Of a DNA stretch of 64,000 nt, positions 1 to 8,636 are shown one piece after another. The position numbers and the translations under genes were made by a program. The notes under the pieces were generated by a model that saw only the letters and a list, made by a program, of their open reading frames with translations, made no database searches and was not told where the DNA came from. Positions within the stretch are counted from its first letter, which is position 1. Each line of letters begins with the position of its first letter. The DNA comes from Pseudomonas triclosanedens (GTDB lineage Bacteria > Pseudomonadota > Gammaproteobacteria > Pseudomonadales > Pseudomonadaceae), in the NCBI RefSeq assembly GCF_026686735.1, contig NZ_CP113432.1, positions 2,276,001 to 2,340,000 on the forward strand, written 5' to 3'.

Positions 1-1
1 T

Positions 2-2116
2 CGAGCAATGACCATTGAGGTAAACGCAGACAAGAAGGGCAGCTACCTCAAAGACGATTACCTGCGTCTCGATGAGCATTACAGCGAAAAGCGTATCCAG
101 GTCCATGTGATGCGTGAATATGCCGAGGTCGCGCTCGGCGCTATGGCGAGTGCGCTGGAGCTGGTGCTGCACTATTTCACGGACTCAAAAGATGCCTTCT
201 TGCAGCGCTATTTCTCTGGCCGCGAAGAGGTGCTTAAGCATGCCACCAGTGAAGAGTCCTGGAGATCCATCGTTGAGGATCTGAGCACTCAACAGCGACT
301 CATTGTGGTCGATGACGACGACGTTAATCGCTTGGTGTTGGCAGGGCCAGGGTCTGGCAAAACTCGCGTAATCGTTCACCGTATTGCGTACCTGCTGCGT
401 GTTCGACGGGTTCCTGCCAATGCAATTGTGGCGTTGACCTTCAATCGGCATGCGGCCAATGAAATACGGCGGCGACTTTTGAGCCTTGTCGGAGCTGATG
501 CCTACGGCGTCAGCGTCATGACCTACCACAGCATGGCCATGCGACTGACCGGCACTCGTTTTGAGCGTAGGGATGTTGTCGACGAGGGGGCTCTTAAACA
601 GGTTCTGGAGGACGCTGTTGAGCTTTTGGAGGGCAAGGGAACAGCCGATGGAGAGGACGACCTGCGAGAGCAGTTGTTGCGTGGCTACCGCTACATCCTG
701 GTTGATGAATACCAAGACATCGATGCCCTGCAATACCGTTTGGTGAGTGCGCTTGCCGGTAGACAATCCAGTGAGGAAGGGCGTTTGTGCATTCTGGCGG
801 TAGGTGATGATGATCAGAACATCTACGCCTGGCGCGATACCAACAACCGCTACATTGAGCGCTTTCGCGAGGATTACTCCGCTGCTACCAGCTACCTCGT
901 TGAGAACTATCGATCGACTCAGCGCATCATTGCTGCGGCCAATCACCTGGTTGGCAACAACCCTGGGCGCCTGAAAGCGTCCTATCCCATCCGAATCAAC
1001 CGGGAGCGCCAGTCAGATCCTCTCGGGGGGCAGTGGCAGGCGCTTGATCCAGGTCGCTCTGGACGGGTTGCACGATTGGCAATTGATCCCAGCGATAGAG
1101 CTGTCGGCAACCTTCAGGCGCAGGCTGCTATAGGTGAACTCAAGCGACTGCTGGCGCTGGAAGAGGGTAGCTGGAGTGGATGCGCCATTCTTGCACGCAC
1201 TCATCAGTATCTGTGGCCAGTCCAGGCGCTTTGCGAGCTTGCCGGCGTTCCGTACTTTCTGGCCTCGGATAAAGACAGTGCGCTGCCCATCACTCGGCAG
1301 CGTGATTTCGTGGCTGTTGTTGATCGGCTTCGAGAAATCAACGAGGCGCTTTCGGCTGCTATGGCGTGGCAGCAGGTGTCTGCTGGGGTGAGTGAGAGCT
1401 GGCGTAGCTTTTTCCAGGAGGCTTTTACCCAATTACAGGTCGAGCTGGGTGAGTGCCAGCTCAACAGTGCTGCAATCGTGGACTGGCTCTATGACTACGC
1501 ACGAGAGATGCGGCAGCAGGCCAAGAGTGGCCTGTATCTAGGCACGGTTCATTCAGCGAAAGGCCTCGAATTCAGGCATGTCGTTGTGCTTGATGGCGGC
1601 TGGAGTGTGCAGGCTGAGGGGCTTAACGATGAGCGCCGGTTGTACTACGTAGGTATGACGCGTGCAGAGCAGACGCTGACGCTGTGTGAGTTCAGCGCAG
1701 TGAATCCATTCAGTGGAAGTCTGTTGGCTGAGATCGCGCAGCAGATCTTTACCGGCGATTACAACTCAGCATTGGAGCGGCGTTATCTGCAGCTCAGTTT
1801 GAAGGACATCGACATTGGTTTTGCCGGACGTAGCCCTGTAACAGACCCTATCCATGAGGCACTGAGGTCCCTGGAGCCGGGGGCGACGCTGAAGCTTGAG
1901 CAGCGAGGCGAGCGTTATGTGATTCTGGACGACCATGGTCGGGTTGTCGGGCGGACTTCTCAGTCCTTTAGGCTGGATCTTGAGGTTGAATACTGCGAGG
2001 TTGCGGGTGTGGTGGTTCGGTTCCTAGAGGACAGCGAGGAGCAGTATCGGTCTCTGCAGAAATGCGAGCGCTGGACGATCGTTATCCCAAGGGTTTGTGG
2101 AGTACCTAGCCACTGA
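2..2116 (+). CDS. UvrD/Rep-type superfamily I DNA helicase, 5' end outside window
   Basis: ATP-dependent 3'-5' DNA helicase/translocase. The frame is open through the left edge; the first ATG in the window is at 8. Counted from that ATG, Walker A is GPGSGKT at residues 113-119. The Walker B region ILVDEYQD lies near 233, GDDDQNIYAWR near 267, ENYRSTQRI near 298, HSAKGLEF near 516 and VGMTRAE near 547, so the full SF1A motif set is present. The roughly 100 residues before Walker A do not look like a natural UvrD N-terminus. They resemble the linker of very large RecQ-UvrD fusion helicases, so this is probably the C-terminal part of such a protein (inference). The downstream neighbours are a DUF6361 gene and a PLD gene in the same orientation. 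The 3' end may be frameshifted near 2090: the next frame stays open with coding-like sequence to a TGA at 2222-2224. Confidence 0.85.
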   Translation, partial: RAMTIEVNADKKGSYLKDDYLRLDEHYSEKRIQVHVMREYAEVALGAMASALELVLHYFTDSKDAFLQRYFSGREEVLKHATSEESWRSIVEDLSTQQRLIVVDDDDVNRLVLAGPGSGKTRVIVHRIAYLLRVRRVPANAIVALTFNRHAANEIRRRLLSLVGADAYGVSVMTYHSMAMRLTGTRFERRDVVDEGALKQVLEDAVELLEGKGTADGEDDLREQLLRGYRYILVDEYQDIDALQYRLVSALAGRQSSEEGRLCILAVGDDDQNIYAWRDTNNRYIERFREDYSAATSYLVENYRSTQRIIAAANHLVGNNPGRLKASYPIRINRERQSDPLGGQWQALDPGRSGRVARLAIDPSDRAVGNLQAQAAIGELKRLLALEEGSWSGCAILARTHQYLWPVQALCELAGVPYFLASDKDSALPITRQRDFVAVVDRLREINEALSAAMAWQQVSAGVSESWRSFFQEAFTQLQVELGECQLNSAAIVDWLYDYAREMRQQAKSGLYLGTVHSAKGLEFRHVVVLDGGWSVQAEGLNDERRLYYVGMTRAEQTLTLCEFSAVNPFSGSLLAEIAQQIFTGDYNSALERRYLQLSLKDIDIGFAGRSPVTDPIHEALRSLEPGATLKLEQRGERYVILDDHGRVVGRTSQSFRLDLEVEYCEVAGVVVRFLEDSEEQYRSLQKCERWTIVIPRVCGVPSH

Positions 2117-2240
2117 TCTGGGCTTGCTCGGCAGGCCAAATCGGGTTCGCGGATTACTCAAGTCTGGGGATCCTCTCTGCTATCAAGCTCATGGTAGTGC
2201 TTCTAAAACAGGGAGCTATTTTTGAACGGAGGCACGGAAT

Positions 2241-3452
2241 TTGACTGCATCTTTAACCTGGCTGGACCTGACCTCAGCCGATCGCGATAAGGTTCGCCAA
2301 ATCCTTGATCTGTTCAAGGAGCAGGGCACTGTTGACGAACTTGGCCTCGGTAGTCTCCGCGATGCCCTGTCTGATGCACTGTTCCCAGGGACTTCTGTAC
2401 TGCATACACGCTTGCGCTATGTGCTGTTTATCCCTTGGATTTACAAGCGTCTCGAGCAAACGGGGAGTGGAGGTGATGTCGCCAGAACTGCGCGCTCTAA
2501 AGAGGTGGAGTTGATCTCCCATCTTGCGGATCAAGGCAATGACGGCGTGATCGGCATACAGGCGCGAGAGTCCCTTGCTCGTCTGCCAAGCAGCGTTTAT
2601 TGGGTCGCACTTTCACGTTGGGGGATTTTCGTACCTCGGCAGAGCCTGAGCTGGTATCACACCCATTTTGATGAGTTACGCCGCGGGGCTCGCCGCCCTG
2701 ATGCATCGGCAGACGACCCTGGTGTGCTTTTGTCCGGTCGCTATACCTGGCACCCGAGACTGCCTTCAGCACCGGCTGGATTCCCTGTAGGAGCAGAGTT
2801 TTCTCTGAGTCGTGAAGAGGCCGAGTTCGTTCAGGCCCAGATCCGTGCCAACTGTAATGGCTCTTTGCTGGGTTGGCTGGCTGATCATCATCTTGCCGAG
2901 CAGGCTCATAAGCTTTGGGAGGTTCACCTGCCACCTGATGCTCCCTCCCAGATAGTTTCCACACTCGAGTTGGCTCGCCAGTTTTCATTGGTTGTTGAAG
3001 GTGCGCCGCTCCTTTACAACCTGATGTTGGCGGAGAAGCGTGGCAAGACCAATCAGTCGAAAGCCGATATGGAAGCAGCTGACTACTACCGTCAGGAGTT
3101 TTCCGAATGGATGGTGCGGGCCAAGGCAGACCTGCAGACCTTCCAGCCAGAGGTCTTGTGGGCTTTTGTGCTGCGTCAGCAGGTGCGTAGTCCGGAGCCT
3201 CAACGCCGTTTTGTAGAGCGCTGGTTGCAGTGCGTCAGTCATGGGGATGCTGAACGAGCGCTTGAGGATCGAGAATTACGCTCCCTGATTGAAATGCGAG
3301 AGCGGCACCTCAAAGGCCCCAAGCGGGCGCGACTTGCAAATGCTGGCCGGTTGGCAGATTGGAGTGGCCGTGTAGGAGTTGGGCGTATGGAGTTTCGCTG
3401 GAGTCAGGTGCGCCGACTGTTGATGGATCTACATGAGGGGTTGTCGCACTGA
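2241..3452 (+). CDS. DUF6361 family protein
   Basis: A 403-residue protein that I recognise as DUF6361 from its N-terminus (SLTWLDLTSADRDKVRQIL, then LGLGSLRDALSDALFPGTS and RYVLFIPWIYKRLE). No catalytic motif is evident and the molecular function is unknown. The start is a TTG at 2241, supported by a GGAGG about 8 nt upstream; no ATG is better placed. The stop TGA overlaps the ATG of the next gene (TGATG at 3450-3454), which indicates translational coupling with the phospholipase-D-like protein. With the upstream helicase it forms a three-gene operon. Helicase plus PLD nuclease plus an unknown protein is a common layout in anti-phage islands, but the defence role is an inference. Confidence 0.75.
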   Translation: MTASLTWLDLTSADRDKVRQILDLFKEQGTVDELGLGSLRDALSDALFPGTSVLHTRLRYVLFIPWIYKRLEQTGSGGDVARTARSKEVELISHLADQGNDGVIGIQARESLARLPSSVYWVALSRWGIFVPRQSLSWYHTHFDELRRGARRPDASADDPGVLLSGRYTWHPRLPSAPAGFPVGAEFSLSREEAEFVQAQIRANCNGSLLGWLADHHLAEQAHKLWEVHLPPDAPSQIVSTLELARQFSLVVEGAPLLYNLMLAEKRGKTNQSKADMEAADYYRQEFSEWMVRAKADLQTFQPEVLWAFVLRQQVRSPEPQRRFVERWLQCVSHGDAERALEDRELRSLIEMRERHLKGPKRARLANAGRLADWSGRVGVGRMEFRWSQVRRLLMDLHEGLSH

Positions 3453-4491
3453 TGCTGTCTCCCGACTCCCGTGCAGTGGCCATGGATTTGCTCAAGCCGC
3501 CACCAGGTTACCGACTTGAACGCACCGTACTGACGACCTACAGCCTGGATCTAGAAGTTCTGCTGGCTCTGCCGCTGGCTGTATTGGCTCAGACAGATGC
3601 TGGAGTCGAGCAGCTCTTGCTGGATCCGCTGGTGTTGCTCGAGGCTATTCGAGAGGCAGGTGAGCGTATACAGGTTTTTGTCGACGAAGCTGGCATTGCC
3701 GTGCCCGCTAACAGCCGGGCTCTATATGGGGCGTTGGAGTCCAGCGTTCATCAGGTAAAAGCGCCTAACGGCGGAGCATTCCATCCAAAAGTCTGGGTGG
3801 CCCGTTTTGTTCGTGAAAATGAACCACCGCTGATTCGTGTATCTGTGGCTTCTCGCAATTTAACCTTTGATCGGTCTTGGGATATTGCCCTGACGTCGGA
3901 GGCGACTCCTGGCAAAAAAACAATTGCAGCAAGCAAGCCGCTGTCTGACTTGTTGCGTCGATTACCAGGCCTAGGAGATGAAACACTGGATGACGCAGTC
4001 ATTGCAGGCATTCAGCAACTGGCGGATGAAGTACAGCGGACCGCGTTTCCGGCGCCGGAGGGATTCGATAGCGGTCTTGAGTTTCATGTGTTGGGTTTTG
4101 GTAAGCAGAAGGGACACTGGAGCCCAGTCGAGCAGGCAACTCGGGTGCTGGCCATAGCTCCCTTCCTGTCTGACAAGGCGCTGCAAAAAATCGCCAGCCT
4201 GGCATCGAGTGAGTCACTGTTGGTTAGTCGTGCAGATCAGCTCTCGCAGCTTGAAGTGGATCTGGCCAAGGATTGGAGCCTCGTACAAGTACTGAGTCCG
4301 ACGGCCGATGGAGAAGCGGAGGATGGATCTCAGCTACGGCCATCTGGCCTCCATGCCAAGCTGATGGTATTTGAGCATGGGCACCGAGCCAGCTGGTTTG
4401 TCGGCTCTGCCAATCTGACTGATGCAGCTTTTACCGGGAGAAATGTTGAGGTGATGGCATCAGCCTCAGGTCCTAAAGGATGTGCTGGGGG
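3452..4491 (+). pseudogene. Phospholipase-D-like nuclease family gene, 3'-truncated by IS21
   Basis: The first 346 or so codons of a PLD-superfamily protein. Two HKD-like motifs are visible: HPKVWVARF near residues 111-119 and HAKLMVFEHG near 301-310, the latter followed by WFVGSANLTDAAF, the typical GSxN strand. The reading frame runs across the IS21 end at 4492 and stops at 4531, so the natural C-terminus is replaced by IS-derived residues. The missing 3' part does not reappear on the other side of the element. The start ATG overlaps the stop of the DUF6361 gene. PLD-like proteins of this kind act as nucleases in several defence systems; the product is probably non-functional here, although both HKD-like motifs are retained. 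Confidence 0.8.
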
Positions 4492-4685
4492 TGTTGGCGC
4501 TGATGGAAAATTGACCCACCCTGCCGATTGAAATTTGACCCAGGGCGGATTGCTGATTTTGTTACCAGCAACTGTGGATAAGTCTACCAGCGCAGCTGCT
4601 GTTGCCCCCACTCCTTCGCTAGCCCAGTTCAGTTGTTTAAGACCTGCCACACGCAGCCATGTAGCAGGCCGTCGTCGCCATGAAA

Positions 4686-5489
4686 TCAGAACGGCTCATC
4701 GTCCTCCGGTTCTTGGCCGCCCTTACGCTTTCGCTCCCGTGATTTGATCTTGGCCTGGGCCGCCAAGCTACTGTGTTGCAGGCGATAGGACTCGTTACCG
4801 GTTTCGACGATGTGGCAGTGGTGGGTCAGCCGATCCAGCAGGGCGGTGGTCATCTTGGCGTCGCCGAACACGCTCGACCATTCGGCGAAGCTCAGGTTGG
4901 TGGTGATCACCACGCTGGTGTGTTCGTACAGCTTGGACAGCAGGTGAAACAGCAACGCACCGCCAGCCTGGCTGAACGGCAGATAACCCAGTTCGTCGAG
5001 GATGACCAGATCCATGCGCAGCAGTGCCTGGGCGATCCGCCCGGCTTTGCCGTCGTGTTTTTCGCGCTCCAGCAGATTGACCAGATCGACCGTGGAGTAG
5101 AAGCGCACGCGCTTACCGTGCCGGGTGATGCCGGACACGGCCAGCGCGGTGGCTAGGTGGGTTTTACCGGTGCCTGGCCCACCGATCAGCACCACGTTCT
5201 GCGCGGTGTCGGTAAAGGCCAGGCTGGCCAGCTCGCTGATCAGGCGTGCGTCGGCGCTAGAGGCGTTGAAATCGAAGCTGGCCAGATCGCGGTGCATCGG
5301 CAGCTTGGCCATGTTCATCTGGTGGCTCACCGAGCGCATGGCGCGATCTGTGTGCTCTTGTTCCAGCAGGTGTTCGAGCAGCCACTTGGACGAGGCTGTG
5401 TTCGACTCACCCTGTGCAGTTAACTCCGCCCAGGCCGTGGCCATGCCGTGCAGGCGCAGCTCCTTGAGTTCCGCCATCAAATCACGCAT
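4686..5489 (-). CDS. istB: IS21-family helper ATPase IstB
   Basis: A 267-residue AAA+ ATPase that assists IstA in target selection. It starts [16 protein letters not shown] and shows Walker [10 protein letters not shown] near residue 105, Walker [12 protein letters not shown] near 168 and the VVITTNLSF sensor segment. The ATG at 5489 overlaps the 3' end of istA (istA stop at 5484-5482), the arrangement expected for translationally coupled istAB. The length is normal for the family and there is no sign of inactivation. Confidence 0.95.
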   Translation of the reverse strand: MRDLMAELKELRLHGMATAWAELTAQGESNTASSKWLLEHLLEQEHTDRAMRSVSHQMNMAKLPMHRDLASFDFNASSADARLISELASLAFTDTAQNVVLIGGPGTGKTHLATALAVSGITRHGKRVRFYSTVDLVNLLEREKHDGKAGRIAQALLRMDLVILDELGYLPFSQAGGALLFHLLSKLYEHTSVVITTNLSFAEWSSVFGDAKMTTALLDRLTHHCHIVETGNESYRLQHSSLAAQAKIKSRERKRKGGQEPEDDEPF

Positions 5490-6981
5490 GACCGACCTCC
5501 TCGGCCTGGCCACGCAGGCGGTCGTAGCGCGCCGTGTTAGCGACGGGGGCTTCCTTGAGCGACAAGTGGGTTTCGACGCTGGGTGGTGGTTCGGATGCTG
5601 TCAGCCGTGCCACGACATTGAGGATGTGTTCGGCGCTCAGGCTGCCGCTCTCCAGTACCAGCTCAACGGCTACCAGCACCGCATCGAGCCCGGCGACCGG
5701 TACGGCAGCCAGGACTTGCGCCATGATCCTGTCACCGCCGGCATGACGCCCCAGACCATGCTTGAGATGACGCAGCGGCGCTGGCAGATCAGCAAAGGGC
5801 GCGCCGTTGCGCAGCGCGCCGGGCTTGCGCTCAATCAGCGGGATGTAGTGCTGCCAGTCGTAGCTGACCTGTTCGCGATCCAGCAAGCGCGCATGGCTGG
5901 CAATCAGCGCATCATCGGCCACCACCTCGATGCGGGTCGGATACAAACGGCTGCTGATCCACTTACCCGCGTACTCACACGGCACCGAGTAACGGTTGCG
6001 CCCGACACTGACCAGGCAGGTGCTGGAGACCCGCGCAGGCCGCTCGACGTAACCGTCGAAGGCCGCGGGCATAGGCATCAGTTCGGCGCGCTCCAACTCC
6101 AGTACCTCGGCCACACTGAGCCCGCTGTATTGAGGGTGCGTCAGCTCGTTCCAAAGCGCGCGGCAGCGCTGGCCCAGCCAGGCATTGAGTTCCTCGAAGG
6201 AGTGAAACTGGCAGTCCTGGGCGTCTAGCCAGATACGCCTGCGGCTGTCTTGCACGTTCTTTTCAACGATGCCCTTTTCCCAACCAGCGGCGACGTTGCA
6301 GAAGTCCGGATCGAACAGGTAATGCGCGCACATCACCGCAAAGCGCGCATTCACCGCCCGGCCTTTGCCCTTATTGACCTTGTCGACGGCGGTCTTCATG
6401 TTGTCGTAGATGCCCCGGCGCGGCACGCCGCCCAAGGAGCCGAACGAGCGTGTATGGGCGTCAAATAACATCTCATGGCCCTGGCTCGGATACGCCACAA
6501 GCCAGAACGCACGGCTGGCACACAGCTTCAGATGTGCCACCTGCATACGCCGGTAAATGCCGCCGACCAGCAAGCCTTCCTCGCTCCAGTCAAACTGAAA
6601 CGCCTCGCCAAGAGCAAAGGTCAGCGGCACAAAGGCCTGCGACGCCTTGCCCTGTCCCCCTCGCCAGGCACGGATAAACGCGGTGAGCTGGCTGTAGCCA
6701 CCGTCATAACCTTCGGCTTTGATTTGCGCCAACAGCGCCTTGGCACTGCGCCGCTGTTGCTTGGGCCGCAGCGAATCGGCTTTTAGCGCCTGCTCCAGCG
6801 TGGCGTGAAAAGGGCTGAGTTTGTTGAAGATCGCGCGGCGTTGGTAGACCGGCGGCTTGGCCTCAGGTGCTCTGACCCACTTGCGAATCGTGTTGCGCGC
6901 CAACCCGGTGCGCTTGGCTATCTCATGCAGCGACAGCTTGTCGCGGAAATACATCCGGCGAATTTTGCCCATCATTTCCAT
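5482..6981 (-). CDS. istA: IS21-family transposase IstA
   Basis: A 499-residue DDE transposase. The N-terminal helix-turn-helix ([20 protein letters not shown], then [11 protein letters not shown]) precedes a retroviral-integrase-type core beginning at FQFDWSEEG. Further core landmarks are [11 protein letters not shown] and [12 protein letters not shown]. The C-terminal beta region ([16 protein letters not shown]) is typical of IstA. The ATG at 6981 is preferred because AGGGTGA lies about 6 nt upstream; a GTG at 6990 is also in frame. The gene is full length, so the element may be active. Confidence 0.95.
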   Translation of the reverse strand: MEMMGKIRRMYFRDKLSLHEIAKRTGLARNTIRKWVRAPEAKPPVYQRRAIFNKLSPFHATLEQALKADSLRPKQQRRSAKALLAQIKAEGYDGGYSQLTAFIRAWRGGQGKASQAFVPLTFALGEAFQFDWSEEGLLVGGIYRRMQVAHLKLCASRAFWLVAYPSQGHEMLFDAHTRSFGSLGGVPRRGIYDNMKTAVDKVNKGKGRAVNARFAVMCAHYLFDPDFCNVAAGWEKGIVEKNVQDSRRRIWLDAQDCQFHSFEELNAWLGQRCRALWNELTHPQYSGLSVAEVLELERAELMPMPAAFDGYVERPARVSSTCLVSVGRNRYSVPCEYAGKWISSRLYPTRIEVVADDALIASHARLLDREQVSYDWQHYIPLIERKPGALRNGAPFADLPAPLRHLKHGLGRHAGGDRIMAQVLAAVPVAGLDAVLVAVELVLESGSLSAEHILNVVARLTASEPPPSVETHLSLKEAPVANTARYDRLRGQAEEVGHA

Positions 6982-7096
6982 ACTGATCACCCTGTGTTCT
7001 CCTGCTCAAAAATTGAGCAGAAGCAGTTGAACACCTGGGTCAGTTTTCAGTCGGCAGAACAGCCTCTACTGGGTCAGTTTTCGGTCAGCGGCAACA

Positions 7097-7879
7097 ACCC
7101 CAGTGCAAATGCTCGCGCCGGGCGAGAAGAAAACCCATCGGGCTTACGTGTGGGCCTACAGCACCACCCCCTTTGCTGATCTCAGGGCGGTGGTGTACGA
7201 CTTCAGCCCCAGTCGTGCGGGCGAACATGCGCGCCACTTCCTTGGTCAGTGGAATGGCAAGCTGGTCTGCGACGACTTCGCGGGCTACAAGGCCAGCTTC
7301 GAGCAGGGCATCACCGAAATTGGCTGCATGGCTCACGCCCGCCGCAAGTTCTTCGATCTTCACGCGGCGAACAAAAGCCAGTTGGCCGAACAGGCACTGC
7401 ACTCAATTGCCGGCCTGTACGAAATCGAACGGCAAGCGCGCGACTTGAGCGATGAAGATCGCTGGCGAATACGGCAGGAAAAAGCGGCTCCCATCCTCGC
7501 CACACTGTATGCCTGGATGCTCGCCCAGCGCGACCTCGTGCCCGAGGGCTCGGCCATCGCCAAAGCCCTGGATTACAGCCTCAAACGCTGGGCAGCGCTG
7601 ACGCGCTACCTGAATGACGGCGCTGTGCCTATCGACAACAATTGGGTCGAGAACCAGATCCGGCCGTGGGCACTGGGGCGCTCGAACTGGCTGTTTGCCG
7701 GCTCACTGCGCAGCGGCAAGCGGGCGGCGGCGATCATGAGTTTGATCCAGTCGGCGCGGATGAATGGGCATGATCCGTATGCCTATTTGAAAGATGTGCT
7801 GACGCGGTTGCCGACGCAGCGGGCGAGTGAGATCGAGCAATTGCTGCCGCATCGGTGGGGCCTGCCTAACCCACGCTAG
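7097..7879 (+). pseudogene. IS66-family transposase (tnpC) C-terminal half
   Basis: The frame begins exactly at the IS21 boundary with T-P-V-Q-M-L-A-P-G. That is the middle of the IS66 transposase motif usually written DETPVxxLxPG, followed by HRAYVWAY. The remainder includes CDDFAGYK, GCMAHARRKFFDLH, PIDNNWVENQIRPWALGR and WLFAGSLRSGKRAA, so the DDE C-terminal portion is intact while the N-terminal half plus tnpA and tnpB are absent. About 15-20 bp after the stop, GGGCAGACGCTTAAC could be the decayed terminal inverted repeat of the IS66 element (tentative). It is not expected to produce a functional transposase. Confidence 0.88.
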
Positions 7880-7942
7880 CTGAGTTGGGCAGACGCTTAA
7901 CAGTGCGGAATAGGATGCATCCCGTGGAACAAGCGTGAGGGC

Positions 7943-8482
7943 TTAGCGAGGCGATGTGCCCATGTGCTGCTGATGCTGCATCATCTGATCCATCATCATC
8001 TGCTGCATGCCCATGTACCTGTCCATCATGTACTGATGCTGCCTCATCTGCTCAGGTGTCATCTGGGAGTAGTGACCTCCCATTTGACCCCAGCCCATCA
8101 TGTGACCATCTCCCATCATCTGGCCGTTGCCCATCATGTGGCCGCCCATCATGTGGCCGCCCATCATGCCGCCCGCGCAACACCCCATCATCCCGCCATC
8201 CCACATCCCATTCATCATGTGCATGCCTTGTTGCATCATGGCTTGGTGCTCTTGCATCAGCTTCTGACGCTGTGCTGGTTCGGTGGCCTTCTGAATTTGG
8301 CTCATTTGCTCCTGCATTCTTTTGAGGTTTTCTTGTGCCTTTGCCATCTCCTGGTCGAATTGCTCAACGCTCATCGGTTGCTGTTGGGCCGGTTTAGCAG
8401 CGGTAGAGTCCTGCTGCGCGGAGGCTAACGCGGGAAAAAGCGCTGCCGCTAAAGCGAAGGCGGCGAGTCGGGATGCTTTCAT
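7943..8482 (-). CDS. Met/His/Gln-rich periplasmic protein, probable metal-binding
   Basis: A 179-residue protein with a Sec signal peptide (MKASRLAAFALAAALFPALASA, cut after ALASA) and an alpha-helical segment rich in K, Q and E. A Met/His/Gly-rich part follows, with reiterated GGHMMGGHMMG-type units near residues 107-140. The C-terminus is rich in MMDQMMQHQQH. Met- and His-rich periplasmic proteins often bind copper or silver, or other soft metals (family-level knowledge); no defined domain is recognised. The start at 8482 follows AAGGAACAGAAG; an upstream ATG-like start at 8524 would spoil the signal peptide. It diverges from the CDF transporter at 8637, which suggests a shared metal-resistance role. 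Confidence 0.75.
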   Translation of the reverse strand: MKASRLAAFALAAALFPALASAQQDSTAAKPAQQQPMSVEQFDQEMAKAQENLKRMQEQMSQIQKATEPAQRQKLMQEHQAMMQQGMHMMNGMWDGGMMGCCAGGMMGGHMMGGHMMGNGQMMGDGHMMGWGQMGGHYSQMTPEQMRQHQYMMDRYMGMQQMMMDQMMQHQQHMGTSPR

Positions 8483-8576
8483 CTTCTGTTCCTTGCAGCT
8501 GGTGGTTGATCGAGGGTGAGTCACTGCCTTCCAATATAGTCCTCGGTTCTGGGCATAACCTGATTGGGATCAATGG

Positions 8577-8607
8577 TTGACCCTGTACCTGTTACAGGGT
8601 GTATTCA
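8577..8607 (+). promoter_or_regulatory. MerR-family (ZntR/CadR/PbrR-type) promoter-operator
   Basis: The -35 hexamer TTGACC (8577-8582) and -10 TATTCA (8602-8607) are separated by 19 bp. Between them is the perfect dyad ACCCTGT-N7-ACAGGGT (8580-8600). The over-long spacer with a centred dyad is the hallmark of promoters untwisted by MerR-type activators of the Zn/Cd/Pb class. It lies 30 bp upstream of the cation transporter ATG. No merR-like gene is present in the window, so the regulator must act from elsewhere. Confidence 0.85.
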
Positions 8608-8636
8608 GGCTGCCTACTGGTGAGGAGGTGAGGGAG

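Larger units (their letters stand above)
4492..7096 (-). mobile_element. IS21-family insertion sequence, complete
   Basis: A 2605-bp element carrying istA and istB on the minus strand. Its ends are related inverted repeats: the left end starts TGTTGGCGCTGATGGAAAAT at 4492. The right end, read inward from 7096, starts TGTTGCCGCTGACCGAAAAC. Both continue with TGACCCA. A second inner copy of the TTGACCCAGG/CTGACCCAGG repeat lies inside each end (about 4527-4541 and 7034-7052), the multiple terminal repeats typical of IS21. The flanks (left ...GCTGGGGG, right ACCCCAGTG...) show no direct target duplication. The element therefore joins two unrelated sequences, a PLD gene on the left and IS66 tnpC on the right, which implies an adjacent deletion or recombination after insertion. 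Confidence 0.92.

Noticed and set aside
185..946. 253-codon open frame on the minus strand within the helicase gene
   Set aside because: It is the antisense of a gene with a complete SF1 motif set and has no recognisable domain of its own.
5125..6228. Long plus-strand frame within istA/istB
   Set aside because: It is the antisense of both transposition genes.
4480..7105. Possible target-site duplication of IS21 (GGGG left, CCCC right)
   Set aside because: The two are inverted relative to each other, not direct, and the flanks come from different genes.
8100..8230. Repetitive CATCATGTGGCCGCC-like units, considered as a CRISPR or VNTR
   Set aside because: They encode the GHMMG repeats of the periplasmic protein, are irregular and have no spacers.
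7964..8428. His/Leu-rich open frame on the plus strand
   Set aside because: It is the mirror of the Met/His-rich signal-peptide protein; composition mimics coding because of the repeats.
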